From Tissierellia bacterium (lineage in GTDB: Bacteria; Bacillota; Clostridia; Tissierellales; Sedimentibacteraceae), in assembly GCA_012843025.1 (NCBI GenBank), contig DURT01000083.1, positions 27,880 to 91,879 on the forward strand: a stretch of 64,000 nucleotides of DNA. Reading direction: 5' to 3'. Every line of letters starts with the position of its first letter. The first letter of the stretch is position 1. Positions 37,220 through 48,650 of this stretch are shown piece by piece. The notes below the pieces were generated by a model, which was given only the letters and a program-made list of their open reading frames with translations, was not told where the DNA came from and did no database searches. Made by a program: the position numbers and the translations under genes.

Positions 37220-37742
37220 TATCTGTTTGTGCTACACCTTCATCTAATTTTGTTATTTCTTCTGTATTATTATTTTCAATTACCCTTTCTGTTTTCAGTA
37301 ATTGAACTTCTTCCTTTAGCCTTGACTCCACTTCTTCCTGTTGTGTAATTTTTCTCTCTAATTCTTCCACTTTTTCCCTTAACAGAGAATTAGTGTCTTT
37401 AAGCTCTTCTTTTTCTGACTCCAAGGTTTTTATACTTTCTTCCAACTTAGCTTTTTCCGCTTCCAAAGTATGTAACTTACTCTCCCCTTGTGTTTTTTCC
37501 TCTTCGAAAGCTTTCATTTTATTTTGAAGTTCTTTGTATTCAGATCTTCTTTTAAATCTTTTGGTGGTATCCAAGACTAATACTATTACTGCACCAAGAA
37601 TAAGGCAGATCATCATAATAACTGCCAAGGGCATTTCATACCTTACAAAAAACAAATCAACAGGAACAGGTACACCATTTTGTATTGCAAAAATTGCAAC
37701 AAAAATTGCTATTATAAGAATAACTATAAAACCGATTTGCAT
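37191..37742 (-). CDS. LapA (DUF1049) domain membrane protein with long coiled coil
   Basis: 183 residues. Two N-terminal membrane helices (about 3-22 and 38-58) as in LapA/YciS-type proteins, then a cytoplasmic coiled coil of roughly 100 residues rich in Glu, Lys and Leu. The family has links to lipopolysaccharide assembly in Gram-negatives, which cannot apply here; function unknown. Its end overlaps recJ by 29 bases, so the two are co-transcribed. AAAGGGGAG precedes the ATG. Confidence 0.8.
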   Translation of the reverse strand: MQIGFIVILIIAIFVAIFAIQNGVPVPVDLFFVRYEMPLAVIMMICLILGAVIVLVLDTTKRFKRRSEYKELQNKMKAFEEEKTQGESKLHTLEAEKAKLEESIKTLESEKEELKDTNSLLREKVEELERKITQQEEVESRLKEEVQLLKTERVIENNNTEEITKLDEGVAQTDNEKSEVESQ

Positions 37743-37850
37743 TCTAACACTCCCCTTTATATAGAAACTATCAATATTATACTATACTTTAATATATTTA
37801 CCACTATTTTTTATAAATAAACGGGAATTTTGACATTATTCGGTTTATTA

Positions 37851-39191
37851 TTACTGTCCAATTTTTTCCATCGCTTTAATGTAAATCGATAATTCAATTC
37901 TCTTTTTTTCCAGCTGGCATCCTACATCATAGGGAATGTCAAAGGACTTATTGAAATTATATGCATTGGCGTGACAGCCGCCACTACAGTAGTACTTTGC
38001 CCAGCAATCGATGCAAACAGGTTTTTCGTTTACCGATACATTCTTGAATTTATTGACCATGTCCCTGTTTGTAATACCTTCTGTTACATTTCCTATTATA
38101 AATTCTTCCATCCCTACAAACTGATGACATGGATACAATTCTCCCTTAGGTGTTACCGCCACATATTCCGTACCTGCTCCGCAGCCTATTGATCTTTTAT
38201 AGATACAGGGACCTCCATCTAATTCAATATTAAAATGGAAAAATTGGAACTTTCTATTAGTTTTTGAACATTCAATATAGTATTCTGCTAACTTTTCGTA
38301 TTCTTTTTTTAAAATATCCAAGTGTTCTTCCTTTATTGCATATTTTTCTTCAGGATTTGCAACAACCGGCTCCACTGATATTTTATCAAAACCCAGTTCT
38401 CTTAAATGTTTCACATCCTCTGAAAAATCAAGATTATAGGAAGTATAAGTTCCCCTAGCAAAATAATCTTTATTTCCTCTTTTTTTAACGAAATTTTTAA
38501 AATTATTAATTACCAAATCATAGCTACTTTTAAAATTATGTGTTTTTCGCATGCGGTCATTAGTTTCTTTTCTACCGTCTATACTGAGTACCACGTTGTC
38601 CATATTTTCATTAATATAATCTATTTTTTCATCATTTAGAAGGACTCCGTTGGTTGTTATAGTAAATCTGAAATGTTTGTTATAATCTTTTTCCAGGGAC
38701 CTACCGTATTCTATCAAGCCTTTAATGGTATCGAAATTCATAAGTGGCTCTCCTCCGAAAAAATCCACCTCTAAGTTTCTTCGGTTACCAGAGCTTTTAA
38801 CTAAAAAATCGAAAGCTTTTTTACCAGTTTCCAAACTTAAGAATCCCTTTTCTCCCTTGTATGTTCCTTGAGATGCAAAGCAATATTCACAGGATAAATT
38901 ACAATCATGAGTCATGTTTAGACACATTGCCTTAATAGCTGGTTTTATTTTATTTACAGCATTTATTTCCCTTGTATACAGCATGTCATTTTCGATTAAA
39001 TAATTTATTTCCCCGATTGCTTCTTCTACTGTTTCCTTTCCATATTTTTTATGTAACAGCCGACTTTTATTCTCATCCTTAAATTTTTCGTCCTTTAATA
39101 AATCGTATATTATTTCTTCAACTGCATGAACTAATCCGCTGTTAGTATCCGTTACGAAGTACATATCCTTTATATTAAATACGTGTATCAT
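37851..39191 (-). CDS. scfB: Radical SAM/SPASM thioether maturase of SCIFF peptide
   Basis: 446-residue enzyme that forms Cys-to-Thr thioether crosslinks in the six-cysteine SCIFF peptide. N-terminal RiPP recognition element (about 1-85), radical SAM motif CNLSCEYCFASQG, DFFGGEPLMNFDT, and the C-terminal SPASM cysteines in GCGAGTEYVAVTPKGELYPC and CIDCWAKYYCSGGCHAN for auxiliary clusters. The precursor gene scfA lies directly upstream on the same strand, which makes the assignment firm. GGAGG precedes the ATG; two hairpins separate the genes. Confidence 0.95.
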   Translation of the reverse strand: MIHVFNIKDMYFVTDTNSGLVHAVEEIIYDLLKDEKFKDENKSRLLHKKYGKETVEEAIGEINYLIENDMLYTREINAVNKIKPAIKAMCLNMTHDCNLSCEYCFASQGTYKGEKGFLSLETGKKAFDFLVKSSGNRRNLEVDFFGGEPLMNFDTIKGLIEYGRSLEKDYNKHFRFTITTNGVLLNDEKIDYINENMDNVVLSIDGRKETNDRMRKTHNFKSSYDLVINNFKNFVKKRGNKDYFARGTYTSYNLDFSEDVKHLRELGFDKISVEPVVANPEEKYAIKEEHLDILKKEYEKLAEYYIECSKTNRKFQFFHFNIELDGGPCIYKRSIGCGAGTEYVAVTPKGELYPCHQFVGMEEFIIGNVTEGITNRDMVNKFKNVSVNEKPVCIDCWAKYYCSGGCHANAYNFNKSFDIPYDVGCQLEKKRIELSIYIKAMEKIGQ

Positions 39192-39203
39192 TTAAATCCT
39201 CCC

Positions 39204-39244
39204 AAAAAAAAATTGCTTTACAGCAAAAAGGGGGAATATCCCCC
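39204..39244 (-). terminator. Tandem hairpins between scfA and scfB (possible partial terminator)
   Basis: On the minus strand GGGGGA/TTCCCCC-type stem (39230-39244) is followed by five Ts, then TTGCT/AGCAA (39213-39226) is followed by nine Ts, ending right at the scfB ribosome site. A partial stop here would make more precursor than enzyme (inference). Confidence 0.65.
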
Positions 39245-39297
39245 ACAATGAGAACATTCCTCTACCTATTGACCCTGGTAGAGGTGTCACCCTGCTA

Positions 39298-39438
39298 TTA
39301 TTCATGCTCGCACTTTTGATTTCCAACGGTACAAGAAGTTTTACATGCTGATTGACATGATGTCTGGCATTCTCCGCATCCTTTGACGCTAATGTTGTCC
39401 GTTAATTTAGTACTGTTCAATGTTTTAATATATTTCAT
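39298..39438 (-). CDS. scfA: SCIFF (six cysteines in forty-five residues) precursor peptide
   Basis: 46-residue ribosomal peptide, the substrate of the neighbouring radical SAM maturase. It starts MKYIKTLNSTKLTDNIS (leader) and continues with a core holding exactly six cysteines at 21, 24, 28, 32, 36 and 43 with interspersed Thr/Ser (for example CGECQTSCQSACKTSC). AGGAGG is spaced well before the ATG. SCIFF is near-universal in Clostridia; its mature role is unknown. Between it and scfB lie two hairpins, and a promoter with an extended -10 lies upstream. Confidence 0.96.
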   Translation of the reverse strand: MKYIKTLNSTKLTDNISVKGCGECQTSCQSACKTSCTVGNQKCEHE

Positions 39439-39460
39439 GTTTAAACCTCCTCGTTTCATG

Positions 39461-39489
39461 ATTATAGCACTAAGGGAGATTTTTTTAAA
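39461..39489 (-). promoter_or_regulatory. Probable extended -10 promoter for scfA
   Basis: Minus-strand TGCTATAAT gives TGn plus a perfect TATAAT, with a weak TTTAAA 17 bases upstream, about 23 bases before the scfA ATG. Confidence 0.5.
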
Positions 39490-39514
39490 GAGTTTTTTTA
39501 TTTTTCTAGTATTA

Positions 39515-39877
39515 CTAAACTGTTTTTTTGCTTTTTATGTTTACTCCTATAATTCCACCCAATATGGAGGAAATTAAAACTATGGAATTGTAAAGTACTT
39601 TTATTTCAGCAGGATATTTAAATAAAACTTTCATAAGTAAAATTACAGCAAAATATATTATCCACAGCTCTATTCCCCGCAAAAGTCCTTTTTCATTAAT
39701 ACTTCTTGAATACAATATGGAAGTTAAGAAAATACTAATAGGGACAACAAAACTATAAGCTATTTCTCCAGCTGGATTAGTAGAGAAATAATATATATAA
39801 ACAGTTAGTATAAAAAAGGCTACTAATGAAAAAATAAATAAAAACACAGAATACTTAAGTAGTTTACCTAACCTCAT
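39515..39877 (-). CDS. TIGR04086-like four-helix membrane protein
   Basis: 120-residue membrane protein with four predicted helices (about 8-28, 39-58, 68-86, 93-113) and short basic ends. Its size, layout and position beside SCIFF and yajC match TIGR04086-family clostridial membrane proteins, though this rests on recall rather than a search. Function unknown. AGGAGG before ATG; same strand as scfA, which has its own promoter. Confidence 0.65.
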   Translation of the reverse strand: MRLGKLLKYSVFLFIFSLVAFFILTVYIYYFSTNPAGEIAYSFVVPISIFLTSILYSRSINEKGLLRGIELWIIYFAVILLMKVLFKYPAEIKVLYNSIVLISSILGGIIGVNIKSKKTV

Positions 39878-39942
39878 AATTCCTCCTACATCTATTTTTA
39901 TTAAATATTATTCATGGAAATAAAAAAAAGAATACTTTAGAC

Positions 39943-39971
39943 TTGACAAAAAACGAGTAATTTGGTAATCT
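39943..39971 (+). promoter_or_regulatory. Promoter for the riboswitch and P-type ATPase
   Basis: TTGACA and TAATCT with a 17-base spacer, immediately before the riboswitch. Confidence 0.75.
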
Positions 39972-39973
39972 AA

Positions 39974-40113
39974 ACTCACTAAAAGGGAGTAGTTTTAAAT
40001 TTCCAGTCAACAACACTGGATCATGGAATCCTGGCTGGAAATCCGCCGAAATGGTTAGGTAACAAGACTTTTAGTATATCTGGACTTCTTGGATGTACTA
40101 AAAGTCTTTTTTT
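39974..40113 (+). promoter_or_regulatory. yybP-ykoY (manganese) riboswitch with terminator
   Basis: The leader has the class hallmarks: AAAAGGGAGTAG at the 5' side, CAGTCAACAACACTGG, and GCCGAAATGGTTAGG closing the three-way junction. It is followed by a perfect terminator stem AGACTTTTAGTA (40065-40076) / TACTAAAAGTCT (40096-40107) and seven Ts. The left arm ACTAAAAGGG of the aptamer can pair with CTTTTAGT, so ligand binding would favour one fold over the other. The class senses Mn2+ and usually turns genes on when Mn2+ is high; the gene behind it is a cation-exporting ATPase. Confidence 0.9.
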
Positions 40114-40139
40114 AACACAAAATACTAAAGGAGTGAAGT

Positions 40140-42824
40140 ATGTTCTACAAAAAAAGTATTACAGAAACGTGCACTGAATTAAACACCAATCAAAATACAG
40201 GTTTAAGTATTGAGGACGCAAATAAAAGGCTTTCCGAACATGGCCCCAATGCTTTGGTGGAGAAAAAGGGAAAAACAAAATTGCAAATGTTTTTGGGCCA
40301 ACTACAGGATACCTTAATTTACATATTATTTGTTGCAGCAGCAATATCCATTGCACTAGGTGAGGTAACAGATGCTATTGTTATTTTGTTAGTTGTTTTA
40401 TTAAATGCAGTAATAGGTATGGTTCAAGAATCAAAGGCAGAAGCTGCCTTAGAAGCTTTAAAGAATCTTTCAAGCCCCACCGCAATGGTAAGACGTAGTG
40501 GTAAGGTAATGGAAATACCCGCCAGCGAGCTTGTTGTAGGAGATGTGGTAGTACTTGAAGCAGGGAGAGTTATTCCCGCTGACTTAAGGCTTATTCAATC
40601 GGTAAATTTAAAAGTAGAAGAATCTGCTTTAACAGGGGAGTCAGTTCCTGTAGATAAGGATGCTAACTTTGTTCCCACAGAAGATATGGGTATAGGTGAT
40701 CAAATCAATATGGCCTTTTCTTCTACCAGCGTTTCCTACGGACGTGGTGAAGGGATTGTTGTTTATACAGGAATGGATACAGAAATCGGTAAAATTGCTG
40801 CAATGATTAGCGACGCTACCGAAGAATTAACTCCCCTTCAAAAAAGACTTAATGATTTAGGAAAAGTTTTAGGAATAGTGGCAATAGTAATCGTTGTAGC
40901 TATGTTCGGAATTGCTGTTTTACAGGGAAGAGACATAATTGATATGTTTATTACAGCAATTGCCTTAGCTGTTGCGGCAGTACCAGAAGGTCTTACAGCA
41001 GTCGTAACCATTGTTTTGGCCCTAGGTGTTACAAGAATGGTTAAAGTCAATACCATTGTACGTAAACTCCCCGCTGTAGAAACCTTGGGAGCAGTCAGCA
41101 TCGTATGCTCAGACAAGACTGGTACTCTTACCCAGAATAAAATGACCGTTACTAAAGTTTATTTAGACGGTGAACTCAAAAATGTGGAAGATCTGTCTTA
41201 TGAAAATAATAAACTGTTTTTAGATGGTTTTATTCTTTGTAACGATGCATCTACTGCTAATAATGTCAGAGTAGGAGACCCCACAGAGTTAGCTCTTTTG
41301 GACATGGGAACAAAAGTAAGCGTAACAAGGGAAGGTCTTGAGGAAACAAATCCCAGGATTAATGAAAAATCTTTTGATTCTGCAAGAAAATTAATGACCA
41401 CTGTTCACAAGGATGCTAGTGGTAAGATTATGAGCTATACCAAGGGAGCCATGGACATACTTTTGGAAAGATGCAATAAAATATATTTAAATGGCCAGTA
41501 CTTGGATATAAATGAACAACATATTGCAGATATAAATAAGGCTGCCAAAGAAATGGCACAAGGTGCATTAAGAGTTTTAGCCTTAGGTATTAAGGAAGAT
41601 GATGATTCTGCCAGTGAAGAAAACTTGACATTTGTAGGTTTGGTGGGAATGATTGACCCTCCTCGCCCGGAAGCCAAAGAATCTGTAAAAGTTTTGAAAA
41701 ACGCTGGAGTTACAACGGTTATGATCACTGGAGACCACAAGGATACTGCTCTTGCCATAGCTAAAGAATTGGGCATAGCAGAGGATGAAAAGCAATGTAT
41801 TACAGGTAATGAATTAAACGAATTAACTCAGGAAGAATTAAACGAAAAAGTATGTGACTTAAGAGTTTTTGCCCGAGTTTCTCCAGAACATAAAGTAATG
41901 ATTGTAAAAGCTTTCAAATCAAATGGAAGCATAGTGTCCATGACTGGTGATGGTGTAAATGATGCTCCTTCGCTAAAAGCAGCCGACATAGGTGTTGCCA
42001 TGGGTATCACTGGTACTGACGTTGCCAAAGGTGCTTCCGACATGGTTCTGACAGATGATAACTTTGCTACCATAGAGAAGGCTGTGGCAGAGGGAAGAGG
42101 TATTTATAAAAATATTAAAAAGACTGTTCTGTTTTTACTGTCTTCTAACTTTGGTGAAATTATTTCCATGTTTGGAGCCATAGTGGCTGGTTTGGCTGCA
42201 CCTTTACAATCCATACACATACTTTGGATTAACCTTATAACTGATTCCCTGCCAGCCTTAGCCCTTGGAGTTGACACTGTAGATAAAGAGATTATGAATG
42301 AAAAACCAAGGAATCCTAAGGAAAGCTTATTTGCTCACGGTGGCTTAATCTTTACAATTTACAATGGAGCAATGATTGGTGGACTAACATTAGCGGCATT
42401 CTTATGGTCACCAATTATACACCTAAGGGAAGCAGGTATGGCAATAAATCTTGAAAACATCAAGTTTATGCTTGATCAGGTTATTATGGTAAACGGTGTT
42501 GAATACAGTATTATTGAGCATGCTCAAACCTACGCATTCACAACCTTAGGTGTATCCCAGCTCTTCCATGCCATAGGTATGAGAAATTACGACAAATCAC
42601 TGTTTAAAATGAACCATTTAGACAATATGGCAATGATTGGTGCATTTTTCGCCGGATTAATCCTTCAAGTACTTGTAACGGAAATTCCTTTCCTTACAGA
42701 AGTGTTTGAAACCAGTCAGCTTACATTAAAAGAATGGATGAATTTAATATTAGTTGCCATGATTCCTCTACTATCTCATGAAATTATAGTCTTTGGAAAG
42801 AACTTATTTAGAAAGAATGCATAA
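40140..42824 (+). CDS. P-type cation-translocating ATPase (Ca2+/Mn2+ type)
   Basis: P2-type ATPase of 894 residues, full length. N-terminal cation-ATPase domain, actuator motif LTGESVPVDKD, phosphorylation site CSDKTGTLTQNKMTV, nucleotide-binding SYTKGAMDILLERC, hinge MTGDGVNDAPSLKAADIG, and ten or so membrane helices including PEGLTAVVTIVLALG with the P-E ion-site motif of M4. It is SERCA/PMCA-like; the Mn2+ riboswitch in front suggests Mn2+ export, while Ca2+ is the alternative. AAAGGAG precedes the ATG. Single-gene unit with its own terminator. Confidence 0.93.
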   Translation: MFYKKSITETCTELNTNQNTGLSIEDANKRLSEHGPNALVEKKGKTKLQMFLGQLQDTLIYILFVAAAISIALGEVTDAIVILLVVLLNAVIGMVQESKAEAALEALKNLSSPTAMVRRSGKVMEIPASELVVGDVVVLEAGRVIPADLRLIQSVNLKVEESALTGESVPVDKDANFVPTEDMGIGDQINMAFSSTSVSYGRGEGIVVYTGMDTEIGKIAAMISDATEELTPLQKRLNDLGKVLGIVAIVIVVAMFGIAVLQGRDIIDMFITAIALAVAAVPEGLTAVVTIVLALGVTRMVKVNTIVRKLPAVETLGAVSIVCSDKTGTLTQNKMTVTKVYLDGELKNVEDLSYENNKLFLDGFILCNDASTANNVRVGDPTELALLDMGTKVSVTREGLEETNPRINEKSFDSARKLMTTVHKDASGKIMSYTKGAMDILLERCNKIYLNGQYLDINEQHIADINKAAKEMAQGALRVLALGIKEDDDSASEENLTFVGLVGMIDPPRPEAKESVKVLKNAGVTTVMITGDHKDTALAIAKELGIAEDEKQCITGNELNELTQEELNEKVCDLRVFARVSPEHKVMIVKAFKSNGSIVSMTGDGVNDAPSLKAADIGVAMGITGTDVAKGASDMVLTDDNFATIEKAVAEGRGIYKNIKKTVLFLLSSNFGEIISMFGAIVAGLAAPLQSIHILWINLITDSLPALALGVDTVDKEIMNEKPRNPKESLFAHGGLIFTIYNGAMIGGLTLAAFLWSPIIHLREAGMAINLENIKFMLDQVIMVNGVEYSIIEHAQTYAFTTLGVSQLFHAIGMRNYDKSLFKMNHLDNMAMIGAFFAGLILQVLVTEIPFLTEVFETSQLTLKEWMNLILVAMIPLLSHEIIVFGKNLFRKNA

Positions 42825-42826
42825 AT

Positions 42827-42853
42827 AAAAAAGAGCCCTTAGCTCTTTTTTTT
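42827..42853. terminator. Bidirectional terminator between the P-type ATPase and yajC
   Basis: AAGAGC/GCTCTT stem with a 5-base loop, an A-run before and eight Ts after. Confidence 0.85.
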
Positions 42854-42854
42854 A

Positions 42855-43190
42855 TTAGTTTTCTTCTTTATCGTTATTATCTTCTTTTTCTTCTGTATCT
42901 TCAGATTTTACAGGTTTGTCCTTGCCCTTCTTTACTACACTTCCTATAGCCCATTTGGAAAATTCTATTCTTTGTTTCCCGTGAGGTATTTCCAAAGTAA
43001 CAACTTCATCACTTACCTTAACTATTTTACCATGGATTCCTCCTATGGTTATAACTTCATCACCACTTGCAAGATTGTCTCTCATTTCTTTGATTTGTTT
43101 TTCTTTCTTCTTTTGCGGTCTTATCATGGTGAAGTACATTATTGCAAAGAAAATAATCAACATTACTATTCCGCTGTACTCTTGTGGCAT
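42855..43190 (-). CDS. yajC: Preprotein translocase accessory subunit YajC
   Basis: Single-pass membrane protein of 111 residues associated with SecDF. One helix (about 8-22, IVMLIIFFAIMYFTMI), then RPQKKKEKQIKEMRDNL and GDEVITIGGIHGKIVKV, the family signature. The C-terminus is a charged tail of Lys and Glu longer than usual. AGGAGG before ATG. It follows tgt by 8 bases; tgt-yajC is a common pairing. Confidence 0.95.
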   Translation of the reverse strand: MPQEYSGIVMLIIFFAIMYFTMIRPQKKKEKQIKEMRDNLASGDEVITIGGIHGKIVKVSDEVVTLEIPHGKQRIEFSKWAIGSVVKKGKDKPVKSEDTEEKEDNNDKEEN

Positions 43191-43198
43191 AATTCCTC

Positions 43199-44311
<1,113 letters not shown>

Positions 44312-44315
44312 TCAC

Positions 44316-45350
44316 CTACTTTATAAACATTGCATCTCCGAAGCTGAAAAACCTATATTCCTTTTCTACAGCTTCCTTATAAGCCTTCATAATATTTTCT
44401 CTGCCTGCCAAAGCACTTACCAACATTAGCAAAGTGGATTCAGGAAGATGAAAGTTAGTTATTAAAGAATCCACAAGCTTGAACTTATAACCAGGATATA
44501 TAAAAATATCCGTCCATCCTTCCCCTGCTTTGACTAATCCTTCTTCACTACTTATTGTTTCCAAAGTTCTTGTGCTGGTAGTACCTACGGAAATCACCCT
44601 GTGTCCTGTTTTTTTAGCATAATTTATTTTTTCTGCTTCCACCTCATTCAGTTGATAATACTCAGAATGCATGGTATGGTCTTTAATATATTCTGCCTTT
44701 ACTGGTCTGAAAGTTCCCAGTCCCACATGCAGTGTAAGTTTTGCAATACTTACTTTCTTTTTTTCTATTTCTTTTAACAGTTTATCATTAAAATGAAGAC
44801 CTGCCGTTGGGGCAGCAGCAGAACCTAAATTATGGGCGTATACCGTTTGATATCTGTCCCTGTCACTTAATTTTTCATGGATATAGGGTGGCAGAGGCAT
44901 TTCACCTAAGATATCTAATATTTCTTCAAAAATACCTTCATATTCAAATTCAATAACCCTGTTTCCTTCTTGAAGAATGTCTATAATTTTGCCTGACAGC
45001 AAATTTTCTTTGAAGGTTATTTTTGCACCAATTTTGGCTTTTTTGCCAGGCTTAACCAAGGTTTCCCATCTCTTGTCGTCTATTCTTTTTAACAAGAGAA
45101 ATTCCACCACTGCTCCCGTATCAGTCCGGGTGCCAAAAAGCCTTGCAGGTAGAACTTTCGTATCATTTATAACCAAACAATCTCCAGGATTTAAATATTC
45201 GGTTATATTATAAAAATATCTGTGGGATATTTCACCTGTTTTTTTATCAAGAACCAATAATCTTGAATGGTCTCTTTCTTTAATTGGAGTTTGAGCTATG
45301 AGTCTTTCCGGAAGCTCATAGTAAAAATCCCTTGTTCTAATATCTGTCAT
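44316..45350 (-). CDS. queA: S-adenosylmethionine:tRNA ribosyltransferase-isomerase
   Basis: Makes epoxyqueuosine-tRNA from preQ1-tRNA and SAM; 344 residues. [25 protein letters not shown] at the N-terminus (truncated here to [13 protein letters not shown]), [32 protein letters not shown] and [19 protein letters not shown] are all visible. Its start overlaps the stop of the SpoIID-like gene by 4 bases, indicating coupling. Order ruvC-ruvA-ruvB-spoIID-queA-tgt-yajC is typical for Clostridia. Confidence 0.96.
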   Translation of the reverse strand: MTDIRTRDFYYELPERLIAQTPIKERDHSRLLVLDKKTGEISHRYFYNITEYLNPGDCLVINDTKVLPARLFGTRTDTGAVVEFLLLKRIDDKRWETLVKPGKKAKIGAKITFKENLLSGKIIDILQEGNRVIEFEYEGIFEEILDILGEMPLPPYIHEKLSDRDRYQTVYAHNLGSAAAPTAGLHFNDKLLKEIEKKKVSIAKLTLHVGLGTFRPVKAEYIKDHTMHSEYYQLNEVEAEKINYAKKTGHRVISVGTTSTRTLETISSEEGLVKAGEGWTDIFIYPGYKFKLVDSLITNFHLPESTLLMLVSALAGRENIMKAYKEAVEKEYRFFSFGDAMFIK

Positions 45351-47020
45351 TTAATCATTACTCCAGTATAATAATGTTTTAATATTTCAATATAACTATA
45401 ACCTTCTTCCGCCATCTGCTTAGCACCATACTGGCTCATACCTATGCCGTGCCCCCAGCCTCTTCCCGAAAAGACATAGTGCTTTGAATTTGTATCAATA
45501 ATGGACACGCCCTTTGAACTTATGAAGGCTAATTTATCTCTTTGAATCTTTTTTGTACCATTGGAAGTTATGGCATAACTATCCAAAATACTTCCCATTA
45601 TTGGCCTAATTTCCTCATCTGAGTCTTCATAGTCATCATCGGTAATTACATCAAGTATACCTCGCGAGGGAACCGGAACATTATTTTTTTCGCCTGAGGC
45701 AACATACTCATCTATGAAATAAAAGGAATTGCCACTATCTATGGTGAACCAAGAACTTTTTAAGCCTAAAAGAAGCCTTACATTCTCCTTCTTATATGAA
45801 ATTTTCCCTGCATCTGTAAGAAATATACATTCTAAAACCCTGTTATTTTCAGAAACTTCCTTTATTTCAATGCCGTATAGTTCATTTACCCTGTTACCAT
45901 CAAGGTTTAAACTTCTTATAATATCTTCCTTGTATAAAGTAGTTTCCCAATAAGAATGGGGAGAACCTGATTTATCAGAAAATTCATCCTCCACCCCTCT
46001 TAAATAGGGTAAGGCTTCGTACCAAACATTTTCTGAATTTTCTGTCCTTCCTCCACTGGTGGAATGATAGAAGGCCTGAATTAATTCACCGTCATAATAT
46101 ATTTTTTCTCCCCGGGTTTCATCCACAGCTCGGTTTGTAGAAGGCTTTTCATAATCATAACCCATGTATACCTGACTGTTTTGATTGTCCTCCATATCAT
46201 ATATCTGTCTGGGATTGATACTGGTAACAGCATATGTTCTTGCTGCTGCGGCCTGGGCCTTTAAAGCCTCAATTCCCCAAGAAGATGGAATTTCATTGGG
46301 AACAACTCCATATAAATAATTTTCCAATTCAACATAATTTATTGTCAGCAGCCTAGTGCTGTCAAGTATATGCAGCTTTACTTTTCCCCTGTAAGCCCTG
46401 TTGTCAATTTTAACCATTTCATATCTTTCATCTTCATTGTAGGAAGTAAAGAATATAGGCATGTCCTTTTCATACATAAATACAGGTTCATTGTGCTGGT
46501 TAAAGGCAATTATATTTTTAAGGTAACCATTTATCGTTTCCCCTTCATAACCCATATCTTCTAATTCCAATATTAGTTTGTTTGCTGAACTTTTATCTTT
46601 AAAATTACCGCCTCCTACAATATATCCTTCTTCCGTCAAATAAGGATAAAAATCAATGGATAAATAATCCTCCAACATTTCAGCCTCTTCCTTTGCTTCG
46701 TAGAAGGAGTGATATACTTCGTCTCTTATAACTACATGGTAGGGGCCGTAAATTGCTCTTTCTTCATCTGTAACATAGTAATTTCCTGTATAATATGTAT
46801 CCATTCTTAAATTAAGCACATTGTCCAAATCAAATAGTTCTTCTTCTTCCATATATACGGTTATTTCACCATAACCTTCAAGAGTTGTTTGCTCATTGTA
46901 TAATCTGGGATATCTTATTCTAACCCGAACCTGGTATTCGTCATTTCCCAATGCACCCTGGGTAAGTAATACTAACATAATCATGGATAAAATAAATATT
47001 CTGACTATTTTCCTTTTCAT
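45347..47020 (-). CDS. SpoIID/LytB domain protein
   Basis: 557 residues. Signal peptide (about 1-25, ending GALGN), an SPOR-like segment near [20 protein letters not shown], and a SpoIID domain: [23 protein letters not shown] is cut here to [19 protein letters not shown], then [23 protein letters not shown] and [16 protein letters not shown]. SpoIID is a lytic transglycosylase that cuts glycan stems during engulfment, but this long variant beside ruvB and queA is a conserved clostridial paralogue and may act in vegetative cells. Overlaps ruvB and queA by 4 bases each. Confidence 0.88.
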   Translation of the reverse strand: MKRKIVRIFILSMIMLVLLTQGALGNDEYQVRVRIRYPRLYNEQTTLEGYGEITVYMEEEELFDLDNVLNLRMDTYYTGNYYVTDEERAIYGPYHVVIRDEVYHSFYEAKEEAEMLEDYLSIDFYPYLTEEGYIVGGGNFKDKSSANKLILELEDMGYEGETINGYLKNIIAFNQHNEPVFMYEKDMPIFFTSYNEDERYEMVKIDNRAYRGKVKLHILDSTRLLTINYVELENYLYGVVPNEIPSSWGIEALKAQAAAARTYAVTSINPRQIYDMEDNQNSQVYMGYDYEKPSTNRAVDETRGEKIYYDGELIQAFYHSTSGGRTENSENVWYEALPYLRGVEDEFSDKSGSPHSYWETTLYKEDIIRSLNLDGNRVNELYGIEIKEVSENNRVLECIFLTDAGKISYKKENVRLLLGLKSSWFTIDSGNSFYFIDEYVASGEKNNVPVPSRGILDVITDDDYEDSDEEIRPIMGSILDSYAITSNGTKKIQRDKLAFISSKGVSIIDTNSKHYVFSGRGWGHGIGMSQYGAKQMAEEGYSYIEILKHYYTGVMIK

Positions 47021-48054
47021 AATTGACCTTCCAGTATGCTTATTTGTTCTTTCTTCTTTATTTTATTAACATGCTTATAACCTAACTCTGAAACTACCCT
47101 TCCCCTGGGGGTTCTGTTTAAATAGCCTATTTGAAGTAGGTAGGGCTCGTACACATCTTCTATGGTACCTTTTTCTTCACCAATAGAAGCTGCCAAAGTA
47201 TCCAAACCTACGGGACCTCCGTTATAATAATCAATAATTGTATTTAAAATACGTCTGTCTAATTTATCTAATCCTATTTCATCGATTTCAAGCATCTTAA
47301 GAGCCTTGTTTGCTGTGTCGTAATCTATTTTACCCTGACCTTTTACTATTGCATAATCCCTGACTCTTTTCAAAAGTCGGTTTGCTATACGGGGAGTTCC
47401 TCTGGAACGTTTTGCAATTTCTTCTGCACCTTTTTCATCTATTTCCACATCCAAGATTTTTGCGGAGCGAAGTACTATTTCCTTCAAATCTTCCGGTTCA
47501 TAGAAATCCAAGTTGCACATAACACCAAATCTGTCTCTCAAAGGAGAAGCCAACATACCGGAACGGGTAGTAGCTCCTATTAAGGTAAATTTAGGCAAAT
47601 CAAGCCTTATAGATCTGGCAGAAGGTCCTTTTCCAATTATTATATCTAAGGCAAAATCTTCAAGGGCAGGATACATAACTTCTTCCACTGATTTGTGCAA
47701 TCTATGTATTTCATCAATAAATAAAACGTCATTTTCGTTTAAATTTGTAAGTATTGCAGCCAAGTCTCCAGCTCTTTCAATTGCAGGACCCGAAGTTACC
47801 CTCATATTTACTCCCATCTCATTGGAAATAATGTTGGCAAGAGTAGTTTTTCCTAAGCCAGGAGGTCCTGAGAGCAAGACATGATCAAGGGGCTGTCCTC
47901 TCATTTTGGCAGATTCAATAAATATGTTTAAAACTTCCTTTACTTTGTTCTGCCCAATATATTGGGAAAGTCTCTGCGGTCTTAAACTAAGCTCCAATTC
48001 TTCTTCACCGGGATTAAAAGTACCGGCTACGATCTCATTTTCTCTTTCAAACAT
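47017..48054 (-). CDS. ruvB: Holliday junction branch migration helicase RuvB
   Basis: AAA+ motor of 345 residues that drives branch migration with Ruv[19 protein letters not shown], Walker [15 protein letters not shown], Walker [35 protein letters not shown] and the C-terminal winged helix ([18 protein letters not shown]) are complete. It follows ruvA by 1 base and overlaps the SpoIID-like gene. Confidence 0.97.
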   Translation of the reverse strand: MFERENEIVAGTFNPGEEELELSLRPQRLSQYIGQNKVKEVLNIFIESAKMRGQPLDHVLLSGPPGLGKTTLANIISNEMGVNMRVTSGPAIERAGDLAAILTNLNENDVLFIDEIHRLHKSVEEVMYPALEDFALDIIIGKGPSARSIRLDLPKFTLIGATTRSGMLASPLRDRFGVMCNLDFYEPEDLKEIVLRSAKILDVEIDEKGAEEIAKRSRGTPRIANRLLKRVRDYAIVKGQGKIDYDTANKALKMLEIDEIGLDKLDRRILNTIIDYYNGGPVGLDTLAASIGEEKGTIEDVYEPYLLQIGYLNRTPRGRVVSELGYKHVNKIKKKEQISILEGQL

Positions 48055-48055
48055 A

Positions 48056-48640
48056 CTATCCCTGCCTGTTCATATTTTTTAGTGCTTCTTTAATTATATC
48101 ATTTTCTGACTTTCCTGACAAATTCATCTTGTTCAAAGTATTTTTTATTTCAACAGAGGTAAATCCCAATGCAGTTAAAGCATCAACCACATCAGACAAT
48201 TCATTCCTTACAACCGGTATTTCCATTATTTCACCATCAATCGTTCCAACTTTATCTTTAAGTTCAAGTATTATTTTACTGGCAGTTTTCTTTCCTATCC
48301 CTGGAACTTTGGACATTCTTGTAACATCTTCTCTTAAAATTATTTCTCTAACAGTACTTGCTTCGTAAGTAGACAAAACGGAAAGTCCAACTTTAGGTCC
48401 CACTCCGTTAACAGTAATAAGTTTCTTAAAGAGCTCTATTTCATCTGAAGTTATAAAACCATACAAAGCCAATAGATCTTCCCTTACATGCATATAGGTA
48501 AGTATCCTTACTTCTTCATTTTCACTTAATTTATTTAAAGTAGAAAGGGAAGTATTTATGTAATATCCTATGTTGTTGTTATCTAAAACTATATAATCAA
48601 TACCTTTTTTAACAACTTCACCTTTTATGTAGTGTATCAT
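48056..48640 (-). CDS. ruvA: Holliday junction DNA helicase subunit RuvA
   Basis: Junction-binding protein of 194 residues. N-terminal OB domain ([19 protein letters not shown]), two helix-hairpin-helix segments ([16 protein letters not shown] and [22 protein letters not shown]) and the C-terminal RuvB-binding domain ([19 protein letters not shown]). Good GGGAG site. Sits between ruvC (10-base gap) and ruvB. Confidence 0.96.
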   Translation of the reverse strand: MIHYIKGEVVKKGIDYIVLDNNNIGYYINTSLSTLNKLSENEEVRILTYMHVREDLLALYGFITSDEIELFKKLITVNGVGPKVGLSVLSTYEASTVREIILREDVTRMSKVPGIGKKTASKIILELKDKVGTIDGEIMEIPVVRNELSDVVDALTALGFTSVEIKNTLNKMNLSGKSENDIIKEALKNMNRQG

Positions 48641-48650
48641 TTTTTCTCCC

